Counted from the stretch's first letter, positions 51,651-61,256 are shown. The stretch: DNA of 64,000 nt from Salinicola acroporae (GCF_003206615.1 NZ_PZJW01000002.1:561966-625965); one strand, 5' to 3'. The notes: a model not told the origin generated them from the letters alone. Made by a program: numbers and translations.

Positions 51651-52433
51651 ATGCTGGTAATCCCCGCCATCGATCTCAAGGACGGCCAGTGCGTGCGGCT
51701 CAAGCAGGGCCGCATGGACGATGCCACCTCTTACGGTGACGACCCGGTGGCGATGGCTGCACGCTGGGTCGACGCCGGCGCCCGGCGGCTCCATCTGGTC
51801 GATCTCAACGGCGCCTTCGAGGGCAAGCCGGTCAACGGTGAAGCCGTCACGGCAATTGCCCGCGCCTATCCGGACCTGCCGATCCAGATCGGTGGTGGCA
51901 TTCGCAGTGCCGAGACCATCGAGCACTATCTCGCCGCCGGCGTCAGCTACGTGATCATCGGCACCAAGGCAGTCAAGGAGCCGGACTTCGTCGGCGAGAT
52001 GTGTCGTCGCTTTCCAGGCCACGTGATCGTTGGCCTGGACGCCCGCGATGGCTTTGTCGCCACCGATGGCTGGGCGGAAGTCTCGACGGTAAAGGCAGTA
52101 GACCTGGCCAGACGCTTTCGGGACGACGGCGTCTCCTCGATCGTCTACACCGACATCGCCCGCGACGGGATGATGCAGGGCGTCAACGTCGAAGCCACCG
52201 CCCAACTCGCCCGCGACGGCGGCCTGCCGGTGATCGCCTCCGGCGGGGTGACCGATCTGGAAGATATCCGCACCCTGGCCAAGGTCGCCGACAGCGGCAT
52301 CATCGGCGCCATTACCGGCCGAGCCATCTATGAAGGTTCGCTCGACGTCGCCGAGGCCCAGGCCTTGAGTGATTCGATTCAGGGCGATTCGATGCGGGGT
52401 GACCGGATCGATACCGAAGGAGCCCGCTCATGA
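51651..52433 (+). CDS. hisA: ProFAR isomerase (1-(5-phosphoribosyl)-5-[(5-phosphoribosylamino)methylideneamino]imidazole-4-carboxamide isomerase)
   Basis: This 260-residue (beta-alpha)8 barrel begins [20 protein letters not shown] with the catalytic Asp, and the second-half Asp lies in [15 protein letters not shown]. Phosphate-binding loops are GGGIRS and ASGGVTDL. It is about 15 residues longer than E. coli HisA because of a polar tail (QGDSMRGDR). Its stop overlaps the hisF start by ATGA. Confidence 0.98.
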   Translation: MLVIPAIDLKDGQCVRLKQGRMDDATSYGDDPVAMAARWVDAGARRLHLVDLNGAFEGKPVNGEAVTAIARAYPDLPIQIGGGIRSAETIEHYLAAGVSYVIIGTKAVKEPDFVGEMCRRFPGHVIVGLDARDGFVATDGWAEVSTVKAVDLARRFRDDGVSSIVYTDIARDGMMQGVNVEATAQLARDGGLPVIASGGVTDLEDIRTLAKVADSGIIGAITGRAIYEGSLDVAEAQALSDSIQGDSMRGDRIDTEGARS

Positions 52434-53203
52434 CATTGGCCAAGCGCATCATTCCCTGCCTCGACGTCGACGCCGGCCGCGTGGTCAAGGGTGTCAATTT
52501 CGTCGGCATCCGCGATGCCGGCGACCCGGTCGAGATCGCCAAGCGCTACAACCAGCAGGGCGCCGACGAGATCACCTTTCTCGACATTACCGCCAGCCAT
52601 GAGGACCGCGACACCACCGTCGAGATGGTCGAGCGCATTGCCGGCGAGGTGTTCATCCCGCTCACCGTTGGGGGAGGCATTCGTCGCTGCGAGGATATCC
52701 GTACCATGCTCAATGCCGGGGCGGACAAGGTTTCGATCAATACCGCGGCCGTCACCAACCCGGATTTCGTGCGCGAGGCCGCCGAGCGCTTCGGCAGCCA
52801 GTGCATCGTGGTGGCGATCGACGCCAAGCGGGTCAGCGCCGAGGGCGAGTCGCCGCGCTGGGAGATCTTCACCCATGGCGGCCGTCGCCCCACCGGCCTG
52901 GATGCCGTCGAGTGGGCGCGCAAGATGGTCGACTACGGCGCCGGTGAACTGCTGCTGACCAGCATGGATCGCGATGGCACCAAGGTCGGTTTCGATCTCG
53001 GCGTGACCCGCGCGATCAGCGACGCAGTCGAGGTGCCGGTGATCGCTTCCGGCGGCGTCGGCAACCTCGATCACCTGGTGGCCGGGGTGAAGGAAGGCGG
53101 CGCCGATGCGGTGCTCGCCGCCAGCATCTTCCACTTCGGTGAGTACACCATCCCCGACGCCAAGCGCTACATGGCCGAGCACGGGATCGAAATGCGGCTC
53201 TGA
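52430..53203 (+). CDS. hisF: Imidazole glycerol phosphate synthase, cyclase subunit
   Basis: This 257-residue barrel partner of HisH makes imidazole glycerol phosphate and AICAR. Motifs: [20 protein letters not shown] with the catalytic Asp, [37 protein letters not shown] with the second Asp, and [16 protein letters not shown] precedes the start. Last gene of hisBHAF; a terminator follows. hisC lies separately at 61435. Confidence 0.99.
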   Translation: MTLAKRIIPCLDVDAGRVVKGVNFVGIRDAGDPVEIAKRYNQQGADEITFLDITASHEDRDTTVEMVERIAGEVFIPLTVGGGIRRCEDIRTMLNAGADKVSINTAAVTNPDFVREAAERFGSQCIVVAIDAKRVSAEGESPRWEIFTHGGRRPTGLDAVEWARKMVDYGAGELLLTSMDRDGTKVGFDLGVTRAISDAVEVPVIASGGVGNLDHLVAGVKEGGADAVLAASIFHFGEYTIPDAKRYMAEHGIEMRL

Positions 53204-53247
53204 GCGCTCAGAGATCTGCGCCGAAGCGGCGAGAGCGTATCCACGAA

Positions 53248-53279
53248 AAGCGCCGCGACCCGACCGGGTCGCGGCGCTT
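53248..53279. terminator. Terminator between hisF and the convergent lipoprotein gene
   Basis: A perfect GC-rich stem AAGCGCCGCGACCC with its complement GGGTCGCGGCGCTT. T runs are short, but the place between convergent genes supports bidirectional use. Confidence 0.7.
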
Positions 53280-53322
53280 GCGTTGGTGCGGTGCGCTTCG
53301 GTGCCTATGTCAGGACAGATAG

Positions 53323-54099
53323 TCAGGGCAGATAGCGCGGCCGGAAGATGCCCTCGAGATCGGCATAGGGAATGGTCAGCACCGGCTGGCCCACGGCGTA
53401 GGGTGCCAGGTCGTAGACCTGATACTTGACCGCGACGGCATCCGCCAGCGGCGCGACATTGTCGGAGACGACGAACGGCCACTGGGATTTGGACAGTCCG
53501 CTAGCCTGATCCGTCTGCAGCCAGCGCCGATGGGCCCGCTCCAGCGCCGCTTCGTAGGCCGGCCGCTTGCCCGGCCGCAGCATGTCGGCGAGATCGACGA
53601 TCTGCTGCGTGTCGCGCTCGATCACCATGTAGGAGGTCAACGGCAAGCCGTGAGCGCCGCCACTGTAGAGATAACCGTCGAGTTCGATCACCAGCAGATC
53701 GTCATGATCCGCCACGACGTGGGCCTTGAGATCGGCCTCGTAGCCCGGCAGCTGCGGCACGTCTTCGCGAGCGCGGCGCGAAGCCGCAAAGACCTGATCG
53801 GCAAAGGCGTCGAACGAGGTGGCCTGTCCCATGGCATTGCCGTCGGGGCTGTCGCTGAGCCCGCTCGCCAGCCCGAACAATCGTCGCTCGAGTTCGGCGG
53901 AAAGCCGCGGCGACTCGGGGAAACGCAAGTAGGCTGCATTGACGTTGGCGCAGCTGTCTTCCTCGCAGCCCGGCTCGTGGGCGCTCTTCACTACCGCCTC
54001 GGTTCGCAGCGCGTCCCCTCCCCATCCGGTCAGGCTATGGCAGCCTGACAGCATGACGGCCGCCAGGGTCAGGCCGCCAATCAACCAGCGCTTCTGCAT
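53323..54099 (-). CDS. DUF3298-type lipoprotein (RsiV/PdaC-like)
   Basis: This 258-residue predicted lipoprotein has a signal peptide and lipobox LSGC (Cys20). The periplasmic part has the DUF4163/DUF3298 layout: a first domain with YEADLKAHVVADHDDLLVIELDGYLYSGGAHG, and a C-terminal part ending PYAVGQPVLTIPYADLEG. The same fold occurs in RsiV and in deacetylase accessory domains. It is convergent with hisF. The function in gammaproteobacteria is unknown; an envelope role is likely. Confidence 0.85.
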   Translation of the reverse strand: MQKRWLIGGLTLAAVMLSGCHSLTGWGGDALRTEAVVKSAHEPGCEEDSCANVNAAYLRFPESPRLSAELERRLFGLASGLSDSPDGNAMGQATSFDAFADQVFAASRRAREDVPQLPGYEADLKAHVVADHDDLLVIELDGYLYSGGAHGLPLTSYMVIERDTQQIVDLADMLRPGKRPAYEAALERAHRRWLQTDQASGLSKSQWPFVVSDNVAPLADAVAVKYQVYDLAPYAVGQPVLTIPYADLEGIFRPRYLP

Positions 54100-54198
54100 G
54101 GTGTTCCTCCATGAACATTCGTAGGTCGAGGCACTGAGTGGTCGTCAGCGTCATCCACACGCCTCAGGGTAGCCGGTTTATCCACAACCGGTAGCGGG

Positions 54199-54789
54199 TC
54201 AGTCGAGACTCAGGCCCAGGTTGCTGACCCCCTGGTTGCGACCGAGCGCGCGCAATGCCGAGAGCTCCGTGAGCCCAGGGTCCGCCTCGAGTGCTTCGAG
54301 CACCGCGTCCTGGAAGTCGCGCTCGTCCTGCATCAGCTCATGCTCGCGAAACAACGCATCGAGCCTCTCGGCGTCCTCGCTGCCCTCGGTCATCTCGATA
54401 TAGGCGCGTACGCCGTTGCGCGAGACGCGGCTCACCTCCAGCGCCGCTTCCGGGGCCTCGCCGCGCAGGGTGTCCAGCAGCGTGGTCAGAGCCATGACCG
54501 CCTCCGTCGCCCGCCTCGCTCCAAAGCTGTCATCGGCCTCCGGTGGCTCGACATCGGCGAGCTTCTCGGCCTGCTTGTCGAAGTCGATCTTCGCCGCGGC
54601 GATCTTGAGCCGCTCCCACACCAGATCCAGCACGTTATGGAGTACGCTGGGGTTGCCCTGGCCGCTCACACCGGCATAGAGCGCGTAATTGGGTACCAGC
54701 CGTTCGCTCAGCGCGGCCATGAATGCGACCCGCTGGCGCGCGTCGAGCTGACGCAATCTGGCGTTGAAGCCACCCGAAGGCTTGGTCAT
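54199..54789 (-). CDS. yjaG: YjaG family protein (DUF416)
   Basis: This 196-residue all-helical cytoplasmic protein matches DUF416/YjaG: RQRVAFMAALSERLVPNYAL, a central LDLVWERL, and a conserved helix with RRATEAVMALTTLLDTL. The family is widespread in gammaproteobacteria; its function is not established. It lies downstream of the alkyltransferase-like gene, with a 10-bp gap, so the two are probably co-transcribed. Confidence 0.85.
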   Translation of the reverse strand: MTKPSGGFNARLRQLDARQRVAFMAALSERLVPNYALYAGVSGQGNPSVLHNVLDLVWERLKIAAAKIDFDKQAEKLADVEPPEADDSFGARRATEAVMALTTLLDTLRGEAPEAALEVSRVSRNGVRAYIEMTEGSEDAERLDALFREHELMQDERDFQDAVLEALEADPGLTELSALRALGRNQGVSNLGLSLD

Positions 54790-54799
54790 GGACTCTCCG

Positions 54800-55102
54800 T
54801 TATTCTGGCCACATCAAATGCGTGGGTACGCGGCCGCTGGCATCGAAGACGACACCCTCGGCGCGCAGTTTCTCGTGTTGTCGTTGGGCACCGCCATGAT
54901 CCGCGATCCGGCGGCTGGCACCAATCACCCGATGCCAGGGCAGGTCGTGCCCGGTCGGCAACTGTCGCATTGCCGTACCGACCATGCGCGCCGTGGCCCC
55001 TTCCGTCATCCCGGCGATCCGACCATAGGTGGTGACGCGCCCCGGCGGAATCTGCGCCACGATGGTATAGATCTGTTCGAGAATTTGGGCACGGATGGCC
55101 AT
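54800..55102 (-). CDS. Alkyltransferase-like protein (ATL)
   Basis: This 100-residue relative of O6-alkylguanine-DNA methyltransferase carries PWHR in place of the catalytic PCHR, so it cannot accept alkyl groups. Other motifs are retained: IPPGRVTTYGRIAGM, ARMVGTAMRQ and the DNA-binding helix. Known ATLs flag O6-alkylguanine for nucleotide excision repair. The ending THLMWPE is standard. Confidence 0.93.
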   Translation of the reverse strand: MAIRAQILEQIYTIVAQIPPGRVTTYGRIAGMTEGATARMVGTAMRQLPTGHDLPWHRVIGASRRIADHGGAQRQHEKLRAEGVVFDASGRVPTHLMWPE

Positions 55103-55161
55103 GGCTAAATGCTAACTCCCCGCTTGTGGAGTCGCCCGATCGACCCCATCATGGACGTATC

Positions 55162-55833
55162 ATGCATATCTATTTTCTCCAGCATAGTCCGCTGTTCGGT
55201 CCAGCCCGCATGGCGGACTGGCTCACCGGTATGGGTCACAGCTACAACCACTGCCGGCTCGACGAGGGCGAACTGCCGCCACCGCTGGCCAACTGCGACG
55301 CACTCGTGCTGCTCGACGCGTTCTCGCCACCGGAGACGACGCTGTTCAAGCGAGAGCGCAAGCTGGTGGATCGCGCCCTGAAGAGCAACAAGCCGGTACT
55401 GGGCATCGGCTTCGGAGCCGGCCTGATCGCCGAGACGCTCGGCGCCATCGTGTCCCCCGCGGTTCAGCCGGAGATCGGCTGGCAGCCGCTGACCCTGGCC
55501 GACGACAGCCCCTTCGACCTGCCCGAGATGTTCGAGACGCTGCTCTGGCATCGCGACATTTTCGGCCTGCCGGATGGCTGCCTGCCTCTGGGCAGCACGC
55601 CGGGTGGCCCGGTCCAGGGATTCGCCTGGGATGGGGGTCGCGTCGTCGCACTGCAGTGCCATCTGGAATCGACGGCCCAAGGCACGGCGGCGCTGTGCAA
55701 TCACGATCTGCCGACGACCGCCCCCGCTGCCTATATCCAGACCCGTGACGAGATCCTGCGCGACCCGAAACGCTTCGATCGGCAGTCGGCACTGCTGGAC
55801 CGGGTCATGACCCAGTGGCTCGGCGGCCGCTAG
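55162..55833 (+). CDS. Glutamine-amidotransferase-like protein lacking the nucleophilic cysteine
   Basis: This 223-residue protein has the class I GATase fold (MHIYFLQHSPLFGPARMADW, LLDAFSPPET). The nucleophile elbow reads VLGIGFGAGLIAETLGA, with Gly where active enzymes have Cys (GICFGxQ). The later His-x-Glu is kept (LQCHLEST), as is WHRDIFGLPDG. Close relatives with Cys are GuaA-domain-like amidotransferases. Without Cys it should not hydrolyse glutamine and may act as a binding or regulatory protein. It is divergent from the alkyltransferase-like gene. Confidence 0.8.
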   Translation: MHIYFLQHSPLFGPARMADWLTGMGHSYNHCRLDEGELPPPLANCDALVLLDAFSPPETTLFKRERKLVDRALKSNKPVLGIGFGAGLIAETLGAIVSPAVQPEIGWQPLTLADDSPFDLPEMFETLLWHRDIFGLPDGCLPLGSTPGGPVQGFAWDGGRVVALQCHLESTAQGTAALCNHDLPTTAPAAYIQTRDEILRDPKRFDRQSALLDRVMTQWLGGR

Positions 55834-55844
55834 CTTCGAAGGCG

Positions 55845-56933
55845 CTAGGCCACGTACTCGCGCTCCCACTGCCGGGCGACCACCAGACAGCTATCCCAGT
55901 CCCCGACGTGCAGGGTCGATCGGGGCTGGTGCTCGAGCTGATGACGATACATCGGGTCGTAATATTCCCGTAGCAGCGGAGCCAGCCAGTCATCGTGTGC
56001 CTGCACGTTGCCGAGGCGTTGCGCCGAGAACGCCCTCTGCTGTGCCTCGATCAATCGGGCCAGCCGCTCACCCCCCAAGCGTTTGCCGAGACGTTTCAGG
56101 GCACCGGAAAGCTGCTTGCGAAACAGCACCTCGCCCAGCTGCGGGCCATAGTGGCGATGGTAGATTTCGCTGAGATCCTCGATGTAATCCTTGCGGATCT
56201 GTTCGAGGCGCCACTCCAGCGGCATCTCCACGCGGATGCACGGCGCGGCTTTCATCGACTGCCAGAAGGTCGCCGGTATCGCCAGCCGGCCGATGCGCTG
56301 CGATTCGTCCTCGACCACGCGGGCCTGCGGCAACCGCATCAGATCCAGCGTCAAACCGTGTTCGAAATCGATCTGCGAAGGGCCGGCCATCGGGTGCTGG
56401 CCAAAGGCAGAGCCCTTGTGACGTGCGTGACCTTCCAGGTCGACTCCCGAACCAAGCGCGTTGATCAGCGCAGTCTTGGCACAACCGGTCAGCCCCGCGA
56501 CCAGCAACAGAGGGGCCGGGCTATGGATCTCGAGCGCCTCGATCAGTTGATTGCGCATCGCCTTCCAACCGCCGCGAATTCGCGGCAGCGGATGGCCCCG
56601 TTCGGCCAGCCACTGCTGCGAAATCTTCGACCGCATGCCGCCTCGGAAGCAGTAGATCACGCTATCCGGCGCCGCGCCGAGCGCCTGCTCCCAGGCGGCG
56701 AGACATCTCTCACGGCGATCGCCCGAGACCAGGTGGTTACCCAGCGCAACCGCCGAGGCCTGGCCCGCCTGCTTGTAGCGAATGCCGACTTCTCGGCGCT
56801 CGTCGTCGTCCATCAGTGGCAGGTTGATCGCACCGGGCAAGGCGCCCGCCGAGAACTCGATCGGTGCGCGCACATCGATCAGAGGCCGTTTCAGCAGTGC
56901 CAGGTCCGCGTCGATGAACTCGTCGCTTTTCAA
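55845..56933 (-). CDS. selU: tRNA 2-selenouridine synthase
   Basis: SelU (MnmH/YbbB) replaces sulfur with selenium in 2-thiouridine at the wobble position of Lys, Glu and Gln tRNAs. The 362-residue product has an N-terminal rhodanese domain (PLIDVRAPIEFSAGALPGA, catalytic Cys in VIYCFRGGMRS) and a P-loop domain (VAGLTGCAKTALIN). The start is taken as TTG 56933, which overlaps the selD stop (TTGA) with GAGGTG six bases upstream. This gives the length of E. coli SelU (364); no ATG fits. Confidence 0.95.
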   Translation of the reverse strand: MKSDEFIDADLALLKRPLIDVRAPIEFSAGALPGAINLPLMDDDERREVGIRYKQAGQASAVALGNHLVSGDRRERCLAAWEQALGAAPDSVIYCFRGGMRSKISQQWLAERGHPLPRIRGGWKAMRNQLIEALEIHSPAPLLLVAGLTGCAKTALINALGSGVDLEGHARHKGSAFGQHPMAGPSQIDFEHGLTLDLMRLPQARVVEDESQRIGRLAIPATFWQSMKAAPCIRVEMPLEWRLEQIRKDYIEDLSEIYHRHYGPQLGEVLFRKQLSGALKRLGKRLGGERLARLIEAQQRAFSAQRLGNVQAHDDWLAPLLREYYDPMYRHQLEHQPRSTLHVGDWDSCLVVARQWEREYVA

Positions 56934-57970
56934 CCGCGCACCTCGATCAGTCCCGCGCCGCCGCGAGGCGTGATGCACTCGCCGAACGCCTCCAGCTTGA
57001 GCTGGTGGTGGCGCCCGATCCGCTCGACATCGTCGGCCCAGGCCGGATCCACGGCCAGCAGCAGCCCGCCGGAGGTCTGCGGATCGCACAGCCACTGCCA
57101 ATGGGCGGCATCCATGTCCGGCAGCGCCTTGCCGAGCGCCTCGCGATTGCGACTCGTACCGCCCGGCACCGCACCCTGGCGCCGGTAGGCCTCGGCTTCG
57201 GCAAGCCTCGGCAGCTTGGCGAAGTCGATTCGTGCCTCGACACCGCTGGCAGCACACACTTCGCTCAGGTGACCCGCCAGGCCGAAGCCGGTGACATCGG
57301 TCATGGCATTTACGCCCTGAACCTTGGCCAGTTCCTTGCCGATGTCGTTGGCGACCAGCATGGTCTCGCGCGCCAGACCGTGATGCCCGGGCTGCAGCCT
57401 GCCCTGTTTCTCGGCCGTCGTCAGCAGCCCGACGCCCAGCGGCTTGGTCAGATAGAGCAGGTCGCCGGGCTTGGCGCCGCTGTTGAGCTTGAGGTGGTCG
57501 AGATCGACCAGGCCGTTGACCGCCAGCCCGAAGATCGGCTCCGGCGCATCGATGGAGTGCCCGCCCGCCAAGGCAACGCCCAGGGCGCGGCAGACGGCCT
57601 GGGCGCCGGACATGACGTCACCGGCGATTTCCGCCGGCAGCTTGTCCAGCGGCCAGCCGAGGATACCCAGTGCCATGACCGGGTCACCCCCCATGGCGTA
57701 GACGTCACTGATGGCGTTGGTCGCCGCGATACGGCCGAAATCGAACGGGTCGTCGACGATCGGCATGAAGAAATCGGTGGTGGAGATCAAGCCACGGCCG
57801 TCGCCGAGATCGTAGACGGCGGCATCCTCGCGCCCCTGGTTGCCGACGATCAGATTCTTGCTGTTGGCGCCCGGTCCCGCCTTGGCGAGAATCCGATCGA
57901 GCACGTCTGGGGCGATCTTGCAGCCGCAGCCGGCCCCGTGGCTGTACTGGGTCAGGCGAATGGCACTCAT
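56930..57970 (-). CDS. selD: Selenide, water dikinase (selenophosphate synthetase)
   Basis: This 346-residue enzyme makes selenophosphate, the selenium donor for SelU. The active-site loop is GAGCGCK, with cysteine and not selenocysteine in the catalytic place. ATP/Mg motifs are TDFFMPIVDDPFDFGRIAA, YAMGGDPVMALGI, ALAGGHSIDAPEPIFG and NAMTDVTGFGLAGHLSE. Translationally coupled to selU. No selA or selB is in the window, so selenium may serve only tRNA modification here. Confidence 0.97.
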   Translation of the reverse strand: MSAIRLTQYSHGAGCGCKIAPDVLDRILAKAGPGANSKNLIVGNQGREDAAVYDLGDGRGLISTTDFFMPIVDDPFDFGRIAATNAISDVYAMGGDPVMALGILGWPLDKLPAEIAGDVMSGAQAVCRALGVALAGGHSIDAPEPIFGLAVNGLVDLDHLKLNSGAKPGDLLYLTKPLGVGLLTTAEKQGRLQPGHHGLARETMLVANDIGKELAKVQGVNAMTDVTGFGLAGHLSEVCAASGVEARIDFAKLPRLAEAEAYRRQGAVPGGTSRNREALGKALPDMDAAHWQWLCDPQTSGGLLLAVDPAWADDVERIGRHHQLKLEAFGECITPRGGAGLIEVRG

Positions 57971-58068
57971 TTCTGGCTCCTCGTCCCGTTCCTGGAGATA
58001 TCGATCCTGGCAGTCAGTTTAACCGACCCGGCGACGCGACTCAGCGGCGACGGCCGAACCGCCTCCGC

Positions 58069-59448
58069 TCACAGCGCCTCCAGCGCCTCGGCCAGCTTGT
58101 CGACCGCCACCACCTGCATGCCGGCGGGTGCCTTCTTGGGCGCATTGCCGCGAGGCACGATGGCCCGCGTGAAACCATGCTTGGCGGCCTCGACGATGCG
58201 TTCCTGGCCGCTGGGGACCGGCCTGATCTCCCCGGAGAGGCCGACCTCGCCAAACACCACCAACTCCCGCGGCAGGGGCCGATTCTGGAGACTGGAGACC
58301 ACCGCCAGCAGCACCGCCAGATCGGCGCTGGTCTCCAGCACCTTGACCCCGCCGACGACGTTGAGAAAGACATCCTGATCGCCGGTAAACAGGCCGCCGT
58401 GCTTGTGCAGCACCGCCAACAGCATGGCCAGGCGATTGTGGTCGAGCCCCACCGCCACCCGGCGCGGATTGCCCAGCGCGGACTCGTCGAGCAGCGCCTG
58501 GACCTCGACCAGGATCGGACGGGTGCCCTCCCATACCACCATCACCAGACTGCCGGAGGCCTGCTCCTCGCTCCGCGACAGGAAGATCGCGCTAGGGTTC
58601 TTGACCTCCTTGAGACCGAGCTCGACCATCGCGAACACACCCAGTTCGTTGATCGCGCCAAAGCGGTTCTTCTGGCCGCGCAAGGTGCGAAAACGCGAGT
58701 CGCTGCCACCCTCCAGCAGCAGCGAGGCATCGATCATGTGCTCGAGCACCTTGGGGCCCGCCAGGGTGCCATCCTTGGTCACGTGGCCGACCAGCAACAG
58801 TACGGTGTTGCTCTGCTTGGCGAAGCGCGTCAGCGCCGCCGCGGACTCGCGAACCTGGGCCACGCCACCGGGTGCCGAGCCGATATCCTCCAGATGCATG
58901 GTCTGGATGGAGTCGATGATCAACACTTCGGGACGCTCTCGCTCCGCCACGGCCAGCAACGTCTCGATGCTGGTCTCGGCGAGCATCTTGAGGCCCTGCG
59001 TGGGCAGCTGCAGGCGGTGGGCGCGCATCGCCACCTGCGACAGCGACTCCTCGCCGGTCACGTAGAGCACCCGCTTGCTCTGGGCCAGGCGGCAGGCCGT
59101 CTGCAACAGCAGGGTAGACTTGCCCGCACCGGGATGACCGCCCAACAATACCGCCGAACCGGGCACCAGCCCGCCGCCGAGCACCCGGTCGAACTCCTCG
59201 AACGTGGAGCTGAACCGAGGTACCTCGGTGAGATCGACACCAGAGAGATCGACGACTTCCCGCGACAGCGTGCCCGCGTAGCCGCCACGAGCGCCGTTGC
59301 TACCAGGAGTCGAAGCGCCGGGACGCGCGCTGCCGAGGCGAATCTCGGTCAGCGTGTTCCACTCACGGCAGTTGCTGCACTGGCCTTGCCATTTACTGTA
59401 CTCCGCACCGCATTCGGTGCAGACGAAGGCGCTCTTCGCTTTTGCCAC
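58069..59448 (-). CDS. radA: DNA repair protein RadA (Sms)
   Basis: RadA is a RecA-related, DnaB-like helicase that acts in recombination-intermediate branch migration. The 459-residue product has an N-terminal zinc finger (CTECGAEYSKWQGQCSNC), Walker A GHPGAGKST, the diagnostic GQKNRFGAINELGVF motif and a C-terminal Lon-like domain (DVFLNVVGGVKVLETSADLA). The GTG at 59448 was chosen because the protein then starts (V/M)AKAKSAFVC like other RadA proteins, with GGAGA upstream. Confidence 0.97.
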   Translation of the reverse strand: MAKAKSAFVCTECGAEYSKWQGQCSNCREWNTLTEIRLGSARPGASTPGSNGARGGYAGTLSREVVDLSGVDLTEVPRFSSTFEEFDRVLGGGLVPGSAVLLGGHPGAGKSTLLLQTACRLAQSKRVLYVTGEESLSQVAMRAHRLQLPTQGLKMLAETSIETLLAVAERERPEVLIIDSIQTMHLEDIGSAPGGVAQVRESAAALTRFAKQSNTVLLLVGHVTKDGTLAGPKVLEHMIDASLLLEGGSDSRFRTLRGQKNRFGAINELGVFAMVELGLKEVKNPSAIFLSRSEEQASGSLVMVVWEGTRPILVEVQALLDESALGNPRRVAVGLDHNRLAMLLAVLHKHGGLFTGDQDVFLNVVGGVKVLETSADLAVLLAVVSSLQNRPLPRELVVFGEVGLSGEIRPVPSGQERIVEAAKHGFTRAIVPRGNAPKKAPAGMQVVAVDKLAEALEAL

Positions 59449-59566
59449 GCGCGGGGTCTCCGTCAGGCCGGGTAGAGGGTCGCAAGACCCGTATGGTGCC
59501 ACAAAGGGTCAGCCCAAAACGACGAGAGGCGGCCCATGGCCGCCTCTACGCTCGTCAGTGCCTTGC

Positions 59567-60031
59567 CTACTGGCGAGTCAGGCGCAACATCTGGCCGTTC
59601 TCGAAACGACGACGCTGGGGATCGATCAGCTCCAGCGTGCGGTCATCGATCTTCTGGAAATAGTAGATCTGGCCTTCGCCATTCGGCGTCAGCTCATAGA
59701 CCGTCGCCTGCGGGTCGACCGCGGTACCCGTCATCGTTTCCCACTGGCCTTCGTACTGCTCGGGATCCGGATTCTGCGGGTGATTCATGTAGTCGGCTTC
59801 GAGCGTGAAGGTGCGCTGTGAGGCCGGAGAGGACTCGGTACCGTTGAGATTGACGGTCAGGTCGATGCCATCGCAGCTACGGCAAGGCAGCGTGCCTTCG
59901 TAGGTGACGGCGTTCGACGACATCCCGGCAGAGGAATCGGCGGTGCCGGACTGAGTCTGAGATCCACCACTGGCACAACCGGCCAGTACGGCTACCGTGG
60001 CGGCGCTGGCCAGCAACGTCCTGATCTGCAT
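59567..60031 (-). CDS. NlpE-like envelope-stress lipoprotein
   Basis: This 154-residue lipoprotein has the lipobox VLAGC and a Ser/Thr-rich linker. The NlpE N-terminal domain shows its CxxC motif (LPCRSCDGIDLTVNLN) and FTLEADYMNHP, ending RRRFENGQMLRL. NlpE relatives sense surface contact and copper through the Cys pair, and activate Cpx signalling in enteric bacteria. Only the N-terminal NlpE domain is present, as in many non-enteric homologues. AAGGAGAA precedes the ATG at 60031. Confidence 0.88.
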   Translation of the reverse strand: MQIRTLLASAATVAVLAGCASGGSQTQSGTADSSAGMSSNAVTYEGTLPCRSCDGIDLTVNLNGTESSPASQRTFTLEADYMNHPQNPDPEQYEGQWETMTGTAVDPQATVYELTPNGEGQIYYFQKIDDRTLELIDPQRRRFENGQMLRLTRQ

Positions 60032-60158
60032 ATTGGTTCTCCTTACACTTCTGGGCCATACAGGCCGCCTTGGCGGCCACGTGACTACAGGATAGCGGTA
60101 AGTCTCCCGCATGACATCCCATTCAAACGAGAGCATCAGGCTGCCACGCGAGCGCGTC

Positions 60159-61256
60159 TCAATCCATGACTGGATAGTCGGTATAGCCTTCGGCGCCGCC
60201 GCCGTAGAATGTCTCCGGATTCGGTTCGTTGAGAGTCGCATCACGCCGGAACCGCTCGACCAGATCCGGATTCGCGATATAGGGGCGGCCGAAAGCAGCG
60301 GCGTCGCCCAGCCCATTGTCGATCAAGGTCTCCGCGCGTTCGGCCGTGTAGTGCCCGCAGTAGATCAGCGTACCGCTGAAGCGCTCGCGCAGGTCGCGGC
60401 GGAAATCGTCGGTCAGCTGCGGGCCTTCGCCGGTCCAGTCAGGCTCATTGACGTGCAGGTAGGCGATCCGGCGACGGCTCAGTTCGCTGGCCAGGTAGCG
60501 CATCATCGCCTCGGGCTCATCATCCGACAGGCCGAATATCTCGATGAATGGCGACAGGCGTACACCGACACGTCCCGCGCCCATGACGTCGACGACGGCA
60601 TCGATGACTTCCAGCAGCAAGCGAGCGCGGTTGACGACACTGCCGCCGTAGCGGTCGTTGCGCTGGTTGCTGCCGGTGGCGAGGAATTGCTGCAGCAGGT
60701 AGGCATTGGCGGCATGGACCTCGACCAGGTCGAATCCGGCCCGCTGGGCGCGTTTGGCAGCTTGGCGATAGTCGTCGATCACACCGGGGATCTCGTCGAG
60801 TGCCAGCGCGCGCGGGGTACTGGTCGGATGCTGGCCCGAGCTGCCATCTTCGAATTCGACGAAGCAGTTGGCCCCCTCGGCGCGCAGGGCGCTGGGGGCG
60901 ACCGGTGCCTGACCACCCGGCTGCACCATCTCATGGGAGATACGTCCGACATGCCAGAGCTGGAGTGCGATCTTGCCGCCGCCATCGTGCACGGCATCGA
61001 CGACCTGACGCCACCCGGCTTCCTGGGCATCGGTCCAGATACCCGGCGTGTAGACGTAGCCCCGCGCCGTGGGCGAGATATTGGTCGCTTCGCTGATGAT
61101 CAGCCCGGCACCGGCGCGTTGAGCGTAATAATCGGCCTGTAGCGCTCCCGGCACGCTGTCCGGGGTGCGAGCGCGCGTCAGCGGTGCCATCAGCACCCGG
61201 TTGGGGAGTTCGACGTCGCCGACGGTGAGGGGCGAGAGCAGTCTGTCGTGATTCAT
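60159..61256 (-). CDS. Old-yellow-enzyme family alkene reductase (NemA-like)
   Basis: This 365-residue FMN-dependent TIM barrel reduces activated alkenes, N-ethylmaleimide or nitro compounds with NADPH. Signatures are NRVLMAPLTRARTPDSVPG, LQLWHVGRISH, HAANAYLLQQF (the His-x-x-Asn substrate pair), RLSPFIEIFG and an FMN phosphate loop around YCGHYTAERAE and AFGRPYIANPDLVERF. Length and motifs are classical for the NemA/OYE class. The physiological substrate is unknown. Confidence 0.95.
   Translation of the reverse strand: MNHDRLLSPLTVGDVELPNRVLMAPLTRARTPDSVPGALQADYYAQRAGAGLIISEATNISPTARGYVYTPGIWTDAQEAGWRQVVDAVHDGGGKIALQLWHVGRISHEMVQPGGQAPVAPSALRAEGANCFVEFEDGSSGQHPTSTPRALALDEIPGVIDDYRQAAKRAQRAGFDLVEVHAANAYLLQQFLATGSNQRNDRYGGSVVNRARLLLEVIDAVVDVMGAGRVGVRLSPFIEIFGLSDDEPEAMMRYLASELSRRRIAYLHVNEPDWTGEGPQLTDDFRRDLRERFSGTLIYCGHYTAERAETLIDNGLGDAAAFGRPYIANPDLVERFRRDATLNEPNPETFYGGGAEGYTDYPVMD

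Noticed and set aside
55995..57188. Long plus-strand open frame opposite selU and selD
   Set aside because: Antisense shadow of two well-supported genes.
58177..59475. Long plus-strand open frame opposite radA
   Set aside because: Antisense shadow of RadA without any recognisable domain.
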